This document shows, one piece after another, positions 1-7,586 of a stretch of DNA of 64,000 nt. Every line of letters starts with the position of its first letter. The first letter of the stretch is position 1. The position numbers were made by a program, and so were the translations under genes. Under the pieces are notes generated by a model, which was given only the letters and a program-made list of their open reading frames with translations, was not told the origin of the DNA and did no database searches. Origin of the DNA: Clostridia bacterium (GTDB taxonomy: Bacteria > Bacillota > Clostridia > Oscillospirales > Acutalibacteraceae); contig JAFVVQ010000050.1 in the NCBI GenBank assembly GCA_017502085.1, positions 1 through 64,000 on the forward strand, written 5' to 3'.

Positions 1-258
1 AAAGGACACACACGACCAAACGGAGAAAAATTCTATACAGCATTTTACGAGCACGGACTTCGTTACAAAAGTTACGGTGAAAACATTGTGATTGTAAGAA
101 GTGTAACTCTATCACAAGAAGAGAAAGCGCTTGATCTTTGGCTGGATTCGGCTTCGCACCGAAAGAACTTACTCAATCCGAAATGGCGATACAGCGGCAT
201 CTCGGTATTAATTTCTGAAGAAGGCTATTACTATGCCGTGCAGTTGTTTGCTTGTTAA
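1..258 (+). CDS. CAP-domain (SCP-like) extracellular protein, C-terminal part
   Basis: The reading frame is open from the window edge to TAA at 256-258, so only the last 85 residues are visible. The segment HTRPNGEKF near the start and SASHRKNLLNPKWRYSGI in the middle match the conserved signature of CAP/SCP proteins (YkwD-like), where the histidines sit in the putative metal-binding cleft. These are usually secreted proteins of unknown activity. The start, signal peptide and any upstream domains are outside the window. It is followed 12 bp later by a small gene. Whether it belongs to the mobile element or to the chromosome next to it cannot be decided here. Confidence 0.75.
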   Translation, partial: KGHTRPNGEKFYTAFYEHGLRYKSYGENIVIVRSVTLSQEEKALDLWLDSASHRKNLLNPKWRYSGISVLISEEGYYYAVQLFAC

Positions 259-269
259 GGAGGAATTAT

Positions 270-434
270 ATGCTCAGAAAAATCATTAAGCTCTGTGAAA
301 CCCTTTTGAAAGTGAAAGAGGTTTTCAGAGAAGCTTATAAACCCAAGAATGAAGATTATTATGACCCGTCTGCTGACGAGTACTCGCTTCATTATTATGA
401 CGGCGACGAAGTAATCATTGATTACAACTCATAA
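270..434 (+). CDS. Small acidic hypothetical protein
   Basis: This 54-residue frame starts with ATG at 270, seven bases after a perfect AGGAGG at 258-263 that overlaps the stop of the CAP-domain gene. A TTG at 252 is in frame but lies before the ribosome binding site and is rejected as the start. The N-terminal half is basic and helical; the C-terminal half is rich in Asp, Tyr and Glu. No family is recognised. The gene is probably cotranscribed with the CAP-domain gene and ends just before an intrinsic terminator. Confidence 0.6.
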   Translation: MLRKIIKLCETLLKVKEVFREAYKPKNEDYYDPSADEYSLHYYDGDEVIIDYNS

Positions 435-463
435 AATTAAAAAACAGTCGAATAGTTACAATC

Positions 464-496
464 AGCCCCGCAAATTCGATTTTGCGGGGCTTTTTT
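464..496 (+). terminator. Intrinsic terminator
   Basis: An 11-bp inverted repeat (464-474 with 481-491, GC-rich core GCCCCGC) closes a short loop and runs straight into a T6 tract. It ends the CAP-domain/small-gene transcript. The rest of the 334-base gap to 768 carries repeated TGCACAAA words and a short inverted repeat, listed separately. Confidence 0.85.
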
Positions 497-543
497 CATT
501 AAAATCACAATTTTTTTGCTGATTTTTTAAATTTCGTTAAAAG

Positions 544-740
544 TGCACAAATTTCTGTTCAGAAACACGGTTCTGACGCAATTTGCGAAATGTTGCACAA
601 AAATCGCCCATAAAAATGCTTTTTTACACTAATTTCCTTTGTCTTTTGATATCGCTTTTTAGGTTGGTTGGCACTTACTCCTATTCAGAAGCACGAGTTG
701 TGACAATTATAAGACATACTTTCTGTACAACATGCACAAA
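544..740 (+). repeat. TGCACAAA repeats and inverted repeat upstream of the replication gene
   Basis: The octamer TGCACAAA occurs three times on the plus strand at 544-551, 594-601 and 733-740, the last just before the ribosome binding site of the replication gene. Between the first two lies TCAGAA-N6-TTCTGA (559-576). Short direct repeats next to an initiator gene are typical of operator or origin sites, but the words are short and the region is AT-rich, so the functional reading is tentative. Confidence 0.35.
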
Positions 741-768
741 TTGCGTGCAAAATCCAGGAGGTATGTGA

Positions 769-2253
769 ATGAAAAAAGAATTCATCAAAGAATTGAACAA
801 GTCCCCACCAACCGAAGTCTTTATCGACACAATCAAAGGCCGCCACCCTGCAGATGAGATGATTCCCGTTGAAGTTCGATGGGAGTGGGACGGTAAGCGA
901 AGATATCATTATGCCGGCGGACTGCCGTTTCTGAATGCGACCGCAAAGTTACTTTTCAAACATCATAAGGACAAGCCTTACGACGGAAACGTGTTATGCG
1001 AATTCAGTGCACCCAAGGTCTTATATGATAACAATAATGTGTGCGGCGTGTTCTATAAGGACCGAAACACACTGTTCTGTGAAGCCAAAGAACTGATGAC
1101 CGACTATTGTATCAACGTCGACCTTGCGGCAATTCCTGTTGATTTCAGAACCTTTGACATAACAAGAATAGATCACAGCTTTTGTTTCTTTCCCAAAAAC
1201 GATGAGGAACAAACAGAGTTTTTCAACTTATTTCGCAAGATGTATCACAAAAACTTAAAACCCGGAAAATTGTGTTCTCAAAAATACGATTATCCAAATG
1301 CCTATGCATTCACATCCCGAAAGCTTGACATTATTCTTTATGATAAGGCAGCACAGCTCAATTTGACTGATGTGAAGCTTCTTCGCATTGAATTCAGATG
1401 TAAAGAAGCTTTTAAGGGAGAAAGCGCATATGGCAGCGACTATTTCGACAGCTTTGACAACACAATGAAGAATGCAAACAAGTGGTTTGCCAAGAAGCTT
1501 GAAAAGTACAACTTCACCTTATCCTTTGTACCAAGAAATGAATACATAGAAGCTGTAACCAAGTGCTACGAAGCCCAGAAAGCTGAATATAAAAGCAGGT
1601 CCGGCAAGAAGCCGTTGTATTTGCTTCACCCGATTTCTTCGCTTCTTGAAAAGATGGAACAAATCAATAAGGAAGGTTGCAATTCATTTCATTCGGCAAG
1701 CAAAACTAACCGTTGTTGGTACAACCGATGTCTGAGTCTTACCAACGATGCAGGGGTGCATATTTTATATACAAATCTTGACCACGAATTAAGTTTTTTT
1801 GACGATGTGTGTCATCACAAGGATCTTCACCGTGTGTTCAAGCCAATTGTTATAAAGCTTCCTGACACTTCACCGTCGTCCGTTGATTTTGCTTGCAATG
1901 CTTTGTTTCACAATCCTATCGAATCTGAAATGCAATTACCTTTATGCTCCGATGAGATTCGTTCCACGTGCAAAAATCTTGAACAAAGTTTTTGGCAGGA
2001 AGCGTCAATAGTCAACAGAATTAAAAGTAAATATCTACTCAATACTGACAGCTTCAAGGAAAGAACATTACACTTATGCTCCGACGAGTTCTTGAGCAGT
2101 CTATGCAACAGTTCGTCTGCGGTCAATACAATTAACAATGTACATCGTAACCGTCACCGCACCAAAAGAGCGTTACCTTTATGCTCCGACGAAAAGTTTA
2201 ACAGCCACGCTTATGCTCCGATTAAGGTTCCCTATTACCACAGACGTATTTAA
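769..2253 (+). CDS. Replication initiation protein, filamentous-phage gene II/X (Phage_CRI)-like
   Basis: This 494-residue protein begins at ATG 769 behind AGGAGGT at 756-762. Residues about 60-240 show the pattern of phage/plasmid rolling-circle initiators of the gene II/CRI type: FSAPKVLYDNN, then ITRIDHSFCF near residue 125, ILYDKAAQL near 190 and LLRIEFRCK near 203. In this family the Asp and later residues form the nicking core, which would start rolling-circle replication of an excised circle. The C-terminal third is unlike the family and holds three copies of LPLCSDE or a variant at residues about 390, 434 and 469. It sits upstream of excisionase and integrase genes, which suggests an integrated replicating element. 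The nicking Tyr was not assigned with certainty. Confidence 0.6.
   Translation: MKKEFIKELNKSPPTEVFIDTIKGRHPADEMIPVEVRWEWDGKRRYHYAGGLPFLNATAKLLFKHHKDKPYDGNVLCEFSAPKVLYDNNNVCGVFYKDRNTLFCEAKELMTDYCINVDLAAIPVDFRTFDITRIDHSFCFFPKNDEEQTEFFNLFRKMYHKNLKPGKLCSQKYDYPNAYAFTSRKLDIILYDKAAQLNLTDVKLLRIEFRCKEAFKGESAYGSDYFDSFDNTMKNANKWFAKKLEKYNFTLSFVPRNEYIEAVTKCYEAQKAEYKSRSGKKPLYLLHPISSLLEKMEQINKEGCNSFHSASKTNRCWYNRCLSLTNDAGVHILYTNLDHELSFFDDVCHHKDLHRVFKPIVIKLPDTSPSSVDFACNALFHNPIESEMQLPLCSDEIRSTCKNLEQSFWQEASIVNRIKSKYLLNTDSFKERTLHLCSDEFLSSLCNSSSAVNTINNVHRNRHRTKRALPLCSDEKFNSHAYAPIKVPYYHRRI
1936..2224 (+). repeat. Iteron-like direct repeats inside the 3' end of the replication gene
   Basis: The 11-base core TTATGCTCCGA occurs four times in direct orientation at 1942-1952, 2074-2084, 2179-2189 and 2211-2221. 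The first three copies extend to about 20 bases (TTACctTTATGCTCCGAyGA) and share one reading frame. The fourth is in another frame and reads HAYAPI instead of LCSDE. Conservation across frames suggests that the DNA sequence itself, not only the peptide, is being kept, as for initiator-binding iterons. Confidence 0.55.
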
Positions 2254-2305
2254 TTTCTTACACCAAATGTCGAGTAATACTTTTTTATAAGAGAGGGCGA
2301 TTAAT

Positions 2306-2548
2306 ATGCACGGAAAATACGGCACACCGATGAATTCAATAGAACATATCGGAAAGCCAAAACCCATCCCCTGCAATTGTGCACGCTGTTATCACAGCAA
2401 AAGAAGTTCTTGGGGCAGTTTGTATTGCACTTTTTACGGCAAACACGACCCAAACAAAACCAGCTGTGCAAGATATTGGTGTACAAAACCTCCCCAGAAG
2501 TCCAAGAAATCCAAGAAGAAAAAGAAGGACGCGCACAAAAAGAAATAA
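2306..2548 (+). CDS. Cys-rich small protein with poly-lysine tail
   Basis: This 80-residue protein starts at ATG 2306 after a GAGAGGG ribosome binding site. Its middle contains CNCARC, then YC, SC and WC, six cysteines within about 35 residues that could bind zinc. The last 20 residues are almost all lysine with some serine and alanine. Such a basic tail suggests nucleic-acid binding. It lies between the initiator and the excisionase and is probably cotranscribed with them. No family is recognised. Confidence 0.55.
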   Translation: MHGKYGTPMNSIEHIGKPKPIPCNCARCYHSKRSSWGSLYCTFYGKHDPNKTSCARYWCTKPPQKSKKSKKKKKDAHKKK

Positions 2549-2603
2549 TATCAACTCAATTAATTACATATTAAAATTTTTTGAATTTAAAGGAGATTAA
2601 TTT

Positions 2604-2804
2604 ATGACAGATCATAATACAATCAACAATCCCGTATATATGTCAATCAACGATGCTGCAAAGACAAGCGGCATGAGCGCTCATTACATCAGAGACCTTG
2701 TAAAGGCAAACAAAATCAAACACGTCAAGTCTGGTATGAAGTATCTTATCAATTACCCGAAGATGATGGATTACTTTGAGTCTCTTGAAAACAACGCAGC
2801 ATAA
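2604..2804 (+). CDS. xis: Excisionase / helix-turn-helix DNA-binding protein
   Basis: This 66-residue protein has a winged-helix pattern of the Tn916 Xis or HTH_17 type: YMSINDAAKTSGMSAHYIRD places the helix-turn-helix at residues about 12-35, followed by a KSGMKYLI wing. It is preceded by AAAGGAG with good spacing. Excisionases of this size bind the ends of integrative elements and steer the tyrosine integrase toward excision. The integrase gene starts 89 bases downstream, which supports the call. Confidence 0.75.
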   Translation: MTDHNTINNPVYMSINDAAKTSGMSAHYIRDLVKANKIKHVKSGMKYLINYPKMMDYFESLENNAA

Positions 2805-2829
2805 GATGCCTGTAAAAACAAAATATCAT

Positions 2830-2856
2830 CTGCCCCTTCCTATGCAGAAGGGGCAG
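2830..2856 (+). other. GC-rich hairpin between excisionase and integrase genes
   Basis: CTGCCCCTTC at 2830-2839 pairs perfectly with GAAGGGGCAG at 2847-2856 around a 7-base loop. No T tract follows, so it is not a standard intrinsic terminator. It may reduce integrase expression relative to excisionase, or protect the mRNA. Confidence 0.5.
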
Positions 2857-2893
2857 GCAAATCAAAAATTATAACCGAAAGGATGAAAAATTA

Positions 2894-4126
2894 ATGGCAA
2901 GTGCAACACCTATGTATAATAAAAACAAAGAATTAACAGGATTCAGAATAAAGGTATCCAGAGGCTATGATGTCAACGGCAAACAGCTTACTCCCTATTC
3001 CATGGTTTGGAAGCTGTTCGAAGACTGGGATAAGTGGGCTAAAAAGCGTCAGCAAAAAGAGCTTGATATTGCAAAAGCTAATTTTCAGGCAGCCTGCGAC
3101 AGGGGCGAAGTCAAAACTAAAGCTGAGAAATCAGCCGAGAAAAAAGCAATAGCAAAACAACTTGCTGAGGAAGATCTGAAAAAGATGAGTTTTGCAGATG
3201 CTTTTGATTTATACATACACGAAACCAAGGAAATTAAAAAGATTAACACGATAACCGGTATCATCACAACTATGAAAAGGGCATTAAGAATGTTTGGTAA
3301 AAGAAAAGTTGAGGATATAAGCGAGAACGACTGCCGGGCATACCTTGATTCTTTATATGAAGAGGATCTTGAAACATCCACAGTCCGTAAGCATTATGAA
3401 ACACTGCACGCTTTTCTGACCTGGTGCCTTGATGAGAAAAATATAATATCGTCTCATCCAATGAAGAAAATCAAGAAGCCTATCATCAAAAAAGGTTCTG
3501 AAACAGTAGCTGTGTATTCTCTTGAAGAACTTAAAAGAATTATCGAGTGCTCAAAGAACGAGCCTTTGATGTGGCAGGTAATGACGCTTCTTCTTGCCGA
3601 CTCAGGAATGCGTCGAGGGGAAGCCTGTGCTTTGCGCTGGTCTGACATTGACTTATCAACAGGAAGAGTGCATATCGTTAACAATGCTCAATACACCGAA
3701 GGTGACGGCACATACGATACCTCCACAAAATCGGGAAAAGACAGAGTCATCTATCTGAACGATCAGGTTATCAAAATTCTTTCAGAATGGAAAGCACTCC
3801 AGAAAGAAGTGATCGAGGGGGTGGGTAAAAAAACTCCCACACACGTTTTTACACATCTTGATTCGGGAAACAGAATAAATCCGCAAGCCCCTACCGCTTA
3901 TTTCAGAAAATTCGGAGAAAAATACGGCATCGAGGATTGCCACCCTCATAAGTTCAGACACACCATGGCGACATTTATGATTCGCAACGGTGTTGACGTT
4001 AAGACCGTATCCGAAAAGCTCGGACATTCAAGCATTGAAATAACGCTCAAGCTGTATGTTCACAGTGACGAAGATACTCAGAAAGCCGCAAACGAAAAAT
4101 TCGCTTCACTTGTGTGGAACGGATAA
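2894..4126 (+). CDS. int: Tyrosine recombinase / integrase of an integrative element
   Basis: The 410-residue protein has a basic arm-type DNA-binding N-terminus (residues 1-60), a Lys/Glu-rich helical linker, a SAM-like core-binding domain (about 100-185) and a C-terminal catalytic domain. Catalytic residues can be placed: R240 in GMRRGE, K279 in the TSTKSGKDR hairpin, H352 and R355 in HPHKFRH, H378 in LGHSS and the nucleophile Y388 in KLYVH. All are present, so the enzyme should be active. The start at ATG 2894 has GAAAGGA upstream. With the excisionase just before it, this is the integration module of the element. No tRNA gene or clear att duplication is visible next to it. Confidence 0.92.
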   Translation: MASATPMYNKNKELTGFRIKVSRGYDVNGKQLTPYSMVWKLFEDWDKWAKKRQQKELDIAKANFQAACDRGEVKTKAEKSAEKKAIAKQLAEEDLKKMSFADAFDLYIHETKEIKKINTITGIITTMKRALRMFGKRKVEDISENDCRAYLDSLYEEDLETSTVRKHYETLHAFLTWCLDEKNIISSHPMKKIKKPIIKKGSETVAVYSLEELKRIIECSKNEPLMWQVMTLLLADSGMRRGEACALRWSDIDLSTGRVHIVNNAQYTEGDGTYDTSTKSGKDRVIYLNDQVIKILSEWKALQKEVIEGVGKKTPTHVFTHLDSGNRINPQAPTAYFRKFGEKYGIEDCHPHKFRHTMATFMIRNGVDVKTVSEKLGHSSIEITLKLYVHSDEDTQKAANEKFASLVWNG

Positions 4127-4172
4127 TCAACAATCAAACAACAAAATTCAAAAAATGAAAGGAATTAAATTT

Positions 4173-4571
4173 ATGTTTAGTATTATTAAAAACAGAGCAG
4201 AACTTGAAGAAATCCTGAATAGTGAGGACTATGCCAATAAAAAGTTGCATATACATGCTGCAGGACATCTTGCAAGGTTTGAACATCTTGATGAAAACGG
4301 CAAAAAAGTCCAACACACCGCTGATTGGCGTTACTTTATCGTGAGCGACTCCAAACACAGCGAAGAAACCATACGTTCAGAATTTTTCGATATGGTAAAA
4401 CAAGATGAATTTACATCGAGAAAACATATGAGAATTGAAACAGATGCGTTACATAAAATTATAGAAATGTACTCTTCAGAAACAGTATCAACTTTTTATT
4501 ATGGCTTTTGGGGTTCTCCTGAACTTGAAAAAGATGATATCAGAGATTTCTTGGACAATCTTTCGGTTTAA
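4173..4571 (+). CDS. Hypothetical protein downstream of integrase
   Basis: The best start is ATG 4173 with AAAGGA at about 4158; an upstream in-frame ATG at 4056 would overlap the integrase gene by 71 bases and lacks a site. The 132-residue protein is soluble, with an N-terminal helix (SIIKNRAELEEILNSEDYA), a central WRYFIVSD strand and an acidic C-terminus. No family is recognised. It is read in the same direction as the integrase and ends at a bidirectional terminator. It could be an accessory gene of the element or a chromosomal neighbour. Confidence 0.6.
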   Translation: MFSIIKNRAELEEILNSEDYANKKLHIHAAGHLARFEHLDENGKKVQHTADWRYFIVSDSKHSEETIRSEFFDMVKQDEFTSRKHMRIETDALHKIIEMYSSETVSTFYYGFWGSPELEKDDIRDFLDNLSV

Positions 4572-4607
4572 TGGTAATGTTTCAAATAATATGATAGTCT
4601 AAATTTA

Positions 4608-4645
4608 AAACCACAGGTTCGGTTTAATCGCCGAATCTGTGGTTT
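4608..4645. terminator. Bidirectional terminator between convergent genes
   Basis: A 15-bp stem (4608-4622 with 4631-4645, one mismatch) begins with AAACCACAG and ends with CTGTGGTTT. It lies between the plus-strand hypothetical gene (stop at 4571) and the minus-strand AlbA_2 gene (stop at 4653). The A-rich left and T-rich right flanks let it serve both strands. Confidence 0.7.
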
Positions 4646-4652
4646 CCTTAAT

Positions 4653-6122
4653 TTAATATTTCAGTTTATATCTGCGGTTTTTATTGTTACCCTCCGGCAC
4701 GATAATATCATCTGAAATCATTTCGCTCAATATTTCCTTAAGCCTTGAACTTTTCAGCCCGACAAGTTCAGCAAGCTCTGAACTTTTTGCAGAAGCGTTT
4801 GTTGTCAGATATTCTATAATGGCCTGCTTATGTGCAAGGGTCTTTATCGCCGCTTTTTTATCGCCGCTTTTTATCGCCGCTTTTTTATCGCCGCTTTTTA
4901 TCGCCGCTTTTTTCAGCGGAAGCGATAGTGTTATGCGTTCAGGATCAAACTCCTCACTAATTGCCGGTGCAGACCAACCTTGCTTGTTCCAAACACTATA
5001 GATATTCGGAATACCGCTTCCTGCACGTTCACCGATATCTATAAGGGTAAACATTTTCATAAGCACTGTATTTCTTGGATCGGATATTCCGCCGGATTTG
5101 GCAGCTTCAAGCTCTATTCTGAAACCACCCGGATTTGAAATCGTGATTTCATCAGGTTTATTTATGATAACAATTCCTCTGGTTCCGTGATAGTCGGAGT
5201 TTATAAGGCAGTTTGCCAAAGCCTCACGGACTGCAATATGGACAGAGGTATCTTCAACACGAATTCCGTTTTCAATCATAAAAGGCACCTTGATATTTTG
5301 CGAAATTTTGTTGTATACCCGAAAGTAGAAATCGTAGATATTGCCGCTCCATTCGCCTGAAGATGAAACTATTCTGTCTGTCCAACGGGTTGCGTCATCA
5401 TATTGTTCCTGATAATCCAGAAAATATGATGGGAATTCACGAACAATTTCATATTCGTGACCAAACATCAGAAGACCCGCAACGGTAGGATGACGCTTAC
5501 CGTCATCACCTCTGCCGACTGCTCCTAATCTCAAAAGAAAATCCTCGTCCTCTAAGGTTTCCCAAACGTGTCCCGGTTTGGAATGCTTCATGCGCATACG
5601 ATAGCTGTGAACGCTTTCAAAGTCAAAAACATCCAAATCCATTTCGTTCAAAACCAGCATATCCTGAGATTTGATTGATGCATCCCGTATCATTGCGTTA
5701 ATTTCTTCTTTTGTGCACTTATAGTCACCCTCGCCGTTTCGGCGATAGCTGTTGATATAATTGCCGTCAAGATAAACAGGACGGTCGGAACGCTGTGCTC
5801 TGGGAACATTTATTACAACTATCTGATTTCCGTCAACATCCTTCACATAAACATCTTTATTTGAAAGAATATTTGCACTGACTTTCTGTGAATTATTAAT
5901 AATATCCCAGAAATCTTTGATAAGCTTATCCGGATCAGGAATATTGATAGGGTGAAGAGTTTTGTCTGCATATTCTTCAACGCCAAGCAATATTACTCCG
6001 CCTATTGTGTTGGCAAAAGCCGAATATGTTTCCCAAATGCTGTGGGGCAATCCGCCTAAAGCTTTTTTAGCTTCAATGCGGTTGTTTTCTTTATATTTTT
6101 CAAGACTTGAGAAATCGAGCAA
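4653..6122 (-). CDS. AlbA_2 / Schlafen AAA_4 domain ATP-binding protein
   Basis: The 489-residue protein opens with an AlbA_2 (divergent AAA_4) domain: RIEAKKALGGLPHSIWETYSAFAN and GGVILLGVEE at residues 15-50. A HATPase_c_4-like segment follows near residues 285-380, with EALANCLINSDYHG, then SNPGGF, then ERAGSGIPNIY. The C-terminal 60 residues form a predicted winged helix. Between them lies a tandem KAAIKSGDK repeat. Such proteins are usually annotated as putative DNA-binding or transcriptional regulators, sometimes linked to mobile elements or defence. The start is TTG with GAGGTG six bases upstream; a TATAAT at 6142-6147 (minus strand) could be its -10. It is transcribed alone. Confidence 0.8.
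   Translation of the reverse strand: MLDFSSLEKYKENNRIEAKKALGGLPHSIWETYSAFANTIGGVILLGVEEYADKTLHPINIPDPDKLIKDFWDIINNSQKVSANILSNKDVYVKDVDGNQIVVINVPRAQRSDRPVYLDGNYINSYRRNGEGDYKCTKEEINAMIRDASIKSQDMLVLNEMDLDVFDFESVHSYRMRMKHSKPGHVWETLEDEDFLLRLGAVGRGDDGKRHPTVAGLLMFGHEYEIVREFPSYFLDYQEQYDDATRWTDRIVSSSGEWSGNIYDFYFRVYNKISQNIKVPFMIENGIRVEDTSVHIAVREALANCLINSDYHGTRGIVIINKPDEITISNPGGFRIELEAAKSGGISDPRNTVLMKMFTLIDIGERAGSGIPNIYSVWNKQGWSAPAISEEFDPERITLSLPLKKAAIKSGDKKAAIKSGDKKAAIKTLAHKQAIIEYLTTNASAKSSELAELVGLKSSRLKEILSEMISDDIIVPEGNNKNRRYKLKY
4846..4913 (-). repeat. 27-bp tandem repeat in the AlbA_2 gene
   Basis: Five half-units of ATCGCCGC plus a T run alternate in length 14-13-14-13-14, giving 2.5 copies of a 27-bp unit. 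On the coding strand this encodes repeats of KAAIKSGDK in the linker before the winged helix. Gain or loss of a full unit keeps the frame; gain or loss of a half-unit or one T shifts it. Confidence 0.9.
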
Positions 6123-6287
6123 TTATTTCACCTCTGCTAATATTATATGTCGTTCTTTGAAATTCAGTATAGCACACTTTTCTGAATATATCAACGCTAT
6201 TTATTTCAAACCAAATCTGTGGTTTTTTCTTAATTATTGACAAAATATTGACATTTTGGATTTTGAGATTATTCTTAAAAAGAAATG

Positions 6288-6318
6288 AACCCTTGGAATC
6301 GTTGAGATTCCAAGGGTT
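6288..6318 (-). terminator. Terminator of the rplM-rpsI operon
   Basis: AACCCTTGGAATC (6288-6300) pairs with GATTCCAAGGGTT (6306-6318), 13 bp with a 5-base loop. It lies 26 bases beyond the rpsI stop on the minus strand and is followed there by CATTTCTTTTT. Confidence 0.75.
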
Positions 6319-6343
6319 TTCGATAATCCCCATTCGGGATAAA

Positions 6344-6742
6344 TTATCTCTTTGAGAACTGGGGTGCACGGCGAGCGCCTTTGAGACCGTACTTCTTTCT
6401 TTCCTTCATTCTGGGGTCTCTGGTAAGGAAACCTGCCTTCTTGAGGGTTGTACGAAGGTTCTCGTCATACTGAAGAAGAGCTCTGGAAAGACCGTGGCGG
6501 ATTGCGCCTGCCTGACCTGTAACTCCGCCGCCGCCTACACGACAAACGATATCAAACTTCTCTGTTGTACCTGTGAGAGTGAGAGGCTGACGAACGATGA
6601 GCTTGAGTGTTTCAAGACCGAAATAATCGTCGATATCTCTGTCATTGATTGTGATTTTGCCTGTACCTGCATATACGCGAACTCTTGCTACTGAGCTCTT
6701 TCTGCGGCCGGTACCATAGAAATAAGGATTTGAATCGTACAT
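6344..6742 (-). CDS. rpsI: 30S ribosomal protein S9
   Basis: The 132-residue protein has all S9 marks: [15 protein letters not shown] near the N-terminus, [20 protein letters not shown] in the centre and the basic C-terminal tail ending FSKR, whose last residues reach the P-site tRNA. Length is normal for the family. It lies 19 bases downstream of rplM in the conserved L13-S9 operon, with a GGGAGG ribosome binding site. Confidence 0.98.
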   Translation of the reverse strand: MYDSNPYFYGTGRRKSSVARVRVYAGTGKITINDRDIDDYFGLETLKLIVRQPLTLTGTTEKFDIVCRVGGGGVTGQAGAIRHGLSRALLQYDENLRTTLKKAGFLTRDPRMKERKKYGLKGARRAPQFSKR

Positions 6743-6761
6743 TATTTATAGCCTCCCTTTC

Positions 6762-7190
6762 TTAAAATTCCCAAACTTCGGGTTTCTGAGCTGCGTGAGG
6801 ATGCTCTGCACCCTTAACAACGCGAAGTCTTGTGAGAGCCTTGCGGCCGATAACTGTGTCGGGGATCATACCCTTAACAGCAAGAGTCATAGCAAAGTCA
6901 GCTCTTGTCTTCATAAGAGTGCTGTACTTAACTTCCTTGAGGTGGCCGATATAGCCGGTGTGATGATAATACATTTTCTGATCAAGCTTGTTACCTGTGA
7001 GAACAGCCTTATCAGCGTTGATGATGATAACGTGATCACCGCAGTCTGCGTGGGGAGTGAAGATAGCCTTGTGCTTACCGCGAAGAAGCTTTGCGGCTTC
7101 AACAGCAACCTTACCCATGGGCTTACCTGCTGCATCGATCACATACCAAGCGCGGGTAATGTCGCCCGCTTTAGGCATATAAGTTGACAT
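6762..7190 (-). CDS. rplM: 50S ribosomal protein L13
   Basis: The 142-residue protein matches L13 throughout: WYVIDAAGKPMGKVAVEAAKLLRG near residues 16-39, then HADCGDHVIIINADK, YHHTGYIGHLK and the conserved C-terminal segment HPHAAQKPEVWEF. It is an early-assembling large-subunit protein. The start at 7190 has CGGAGGAAAT upstream and lies about 35 bases below a strong promoter. rpsI follows in the same operon. Confidence 0.98.
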   Translation of the reverse strand: MSTYMPKAGDITRAWYVIDAAGKPMGKVAVEAAKLLRGKHKAIFTPHADCGDHVIIINADKAVLTGNKLDQKMYYHHTGYIGHLKEVKYSTLMKTRADFAMTLAVKGMIPDTVIGRKALTRLRVVKGAEHPHAAQKPEVWEF

Positions 7191-7226
7191 AACATTTCCT
7201 CCGATATAATTTTTTCGTGCTTGGAT

Positions 7227-7255
7227 ATATTATCACAAGGCAAAAGTATTGTCAA
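7227..7255 (-). promoter_or_regulatory. Promoter of rplM-rpsI
   Basis: On the minus strand TTGACA (7250-7255) is separated by 17 bases from TAATAT (7227-7232), preceded by TGTGA, an extended -10. The leader before rplM is only about 30 bases, which leaves little room for a ribosomal-protein leader structure. Confidence 0.8.
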
Positions 7256-7518
7256 TAGCAAAAATGTAATTTTTTAATTTACATTTCACAATCTCGCAAA
7301 TGCTCGTTTTTTCTCCGTTTTTCATAGTAAAAGCTCACTTATGATTTTTAAAAATTTTTTTCTGTTGCACAAAAATAAGAGTTATTTTTTGTGTAATTTT
7401 ACCCAATTAAAGCGAAGAAGCAGAGAAACTCAACCCGCAATTCGGAATACACAATTATAATCAGGTGCGGACAGAGTCCGCCTGCAATTTTTCACTCTTC
7501 ACTTTTTGTTATTCACTG
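7256..7518. other. Intergenic region between rplM promoter and DUF4430 gene terminator
   Basis: This AT-rich stretch has no open frame of note. It contains a near-perfect inverted repeat with arms TTGCACAAAAATAA (7365-7378) and TTATTTTTTGTGTAA (7382-7396), and a short GCGGAC/GTCCGC hairpin near 7468-7482. The GTGCGGAC hairpin followed by repeated TTCACT words up to about 7517 looks like a decayed intergenic repeat. No function can be assigned. Confidence 0.4.
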
Positions 7519-7546
7519 AAAAAGCGCACCGCCGCAACGGTACGCT
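7519..7546 (-). terminator. Terminator of the DUF4430 lipoprotein gene
   Basis: On the minus strand AGCG-ACCG pairs with CGGT-CGCT, with one mismatch, and is followed by T5 (7519-7523 complement). A second hairpin, GTCTGCTCA with TGAGCAGAC (7553-7561/7568-7576), lies between it and the stop codon at 7587. Confidence 0.7.
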
Positions 7547-7586
7547 GCATCTGTCTGCTCAGGCAGGTGAGCAGACGGAACAATTA

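Noticed and set aside
544-2224. CRISPR array
   Set aside because: The repeats are short, few and irregularly spaced, partly inside a coding gene, and no cas genes are present.
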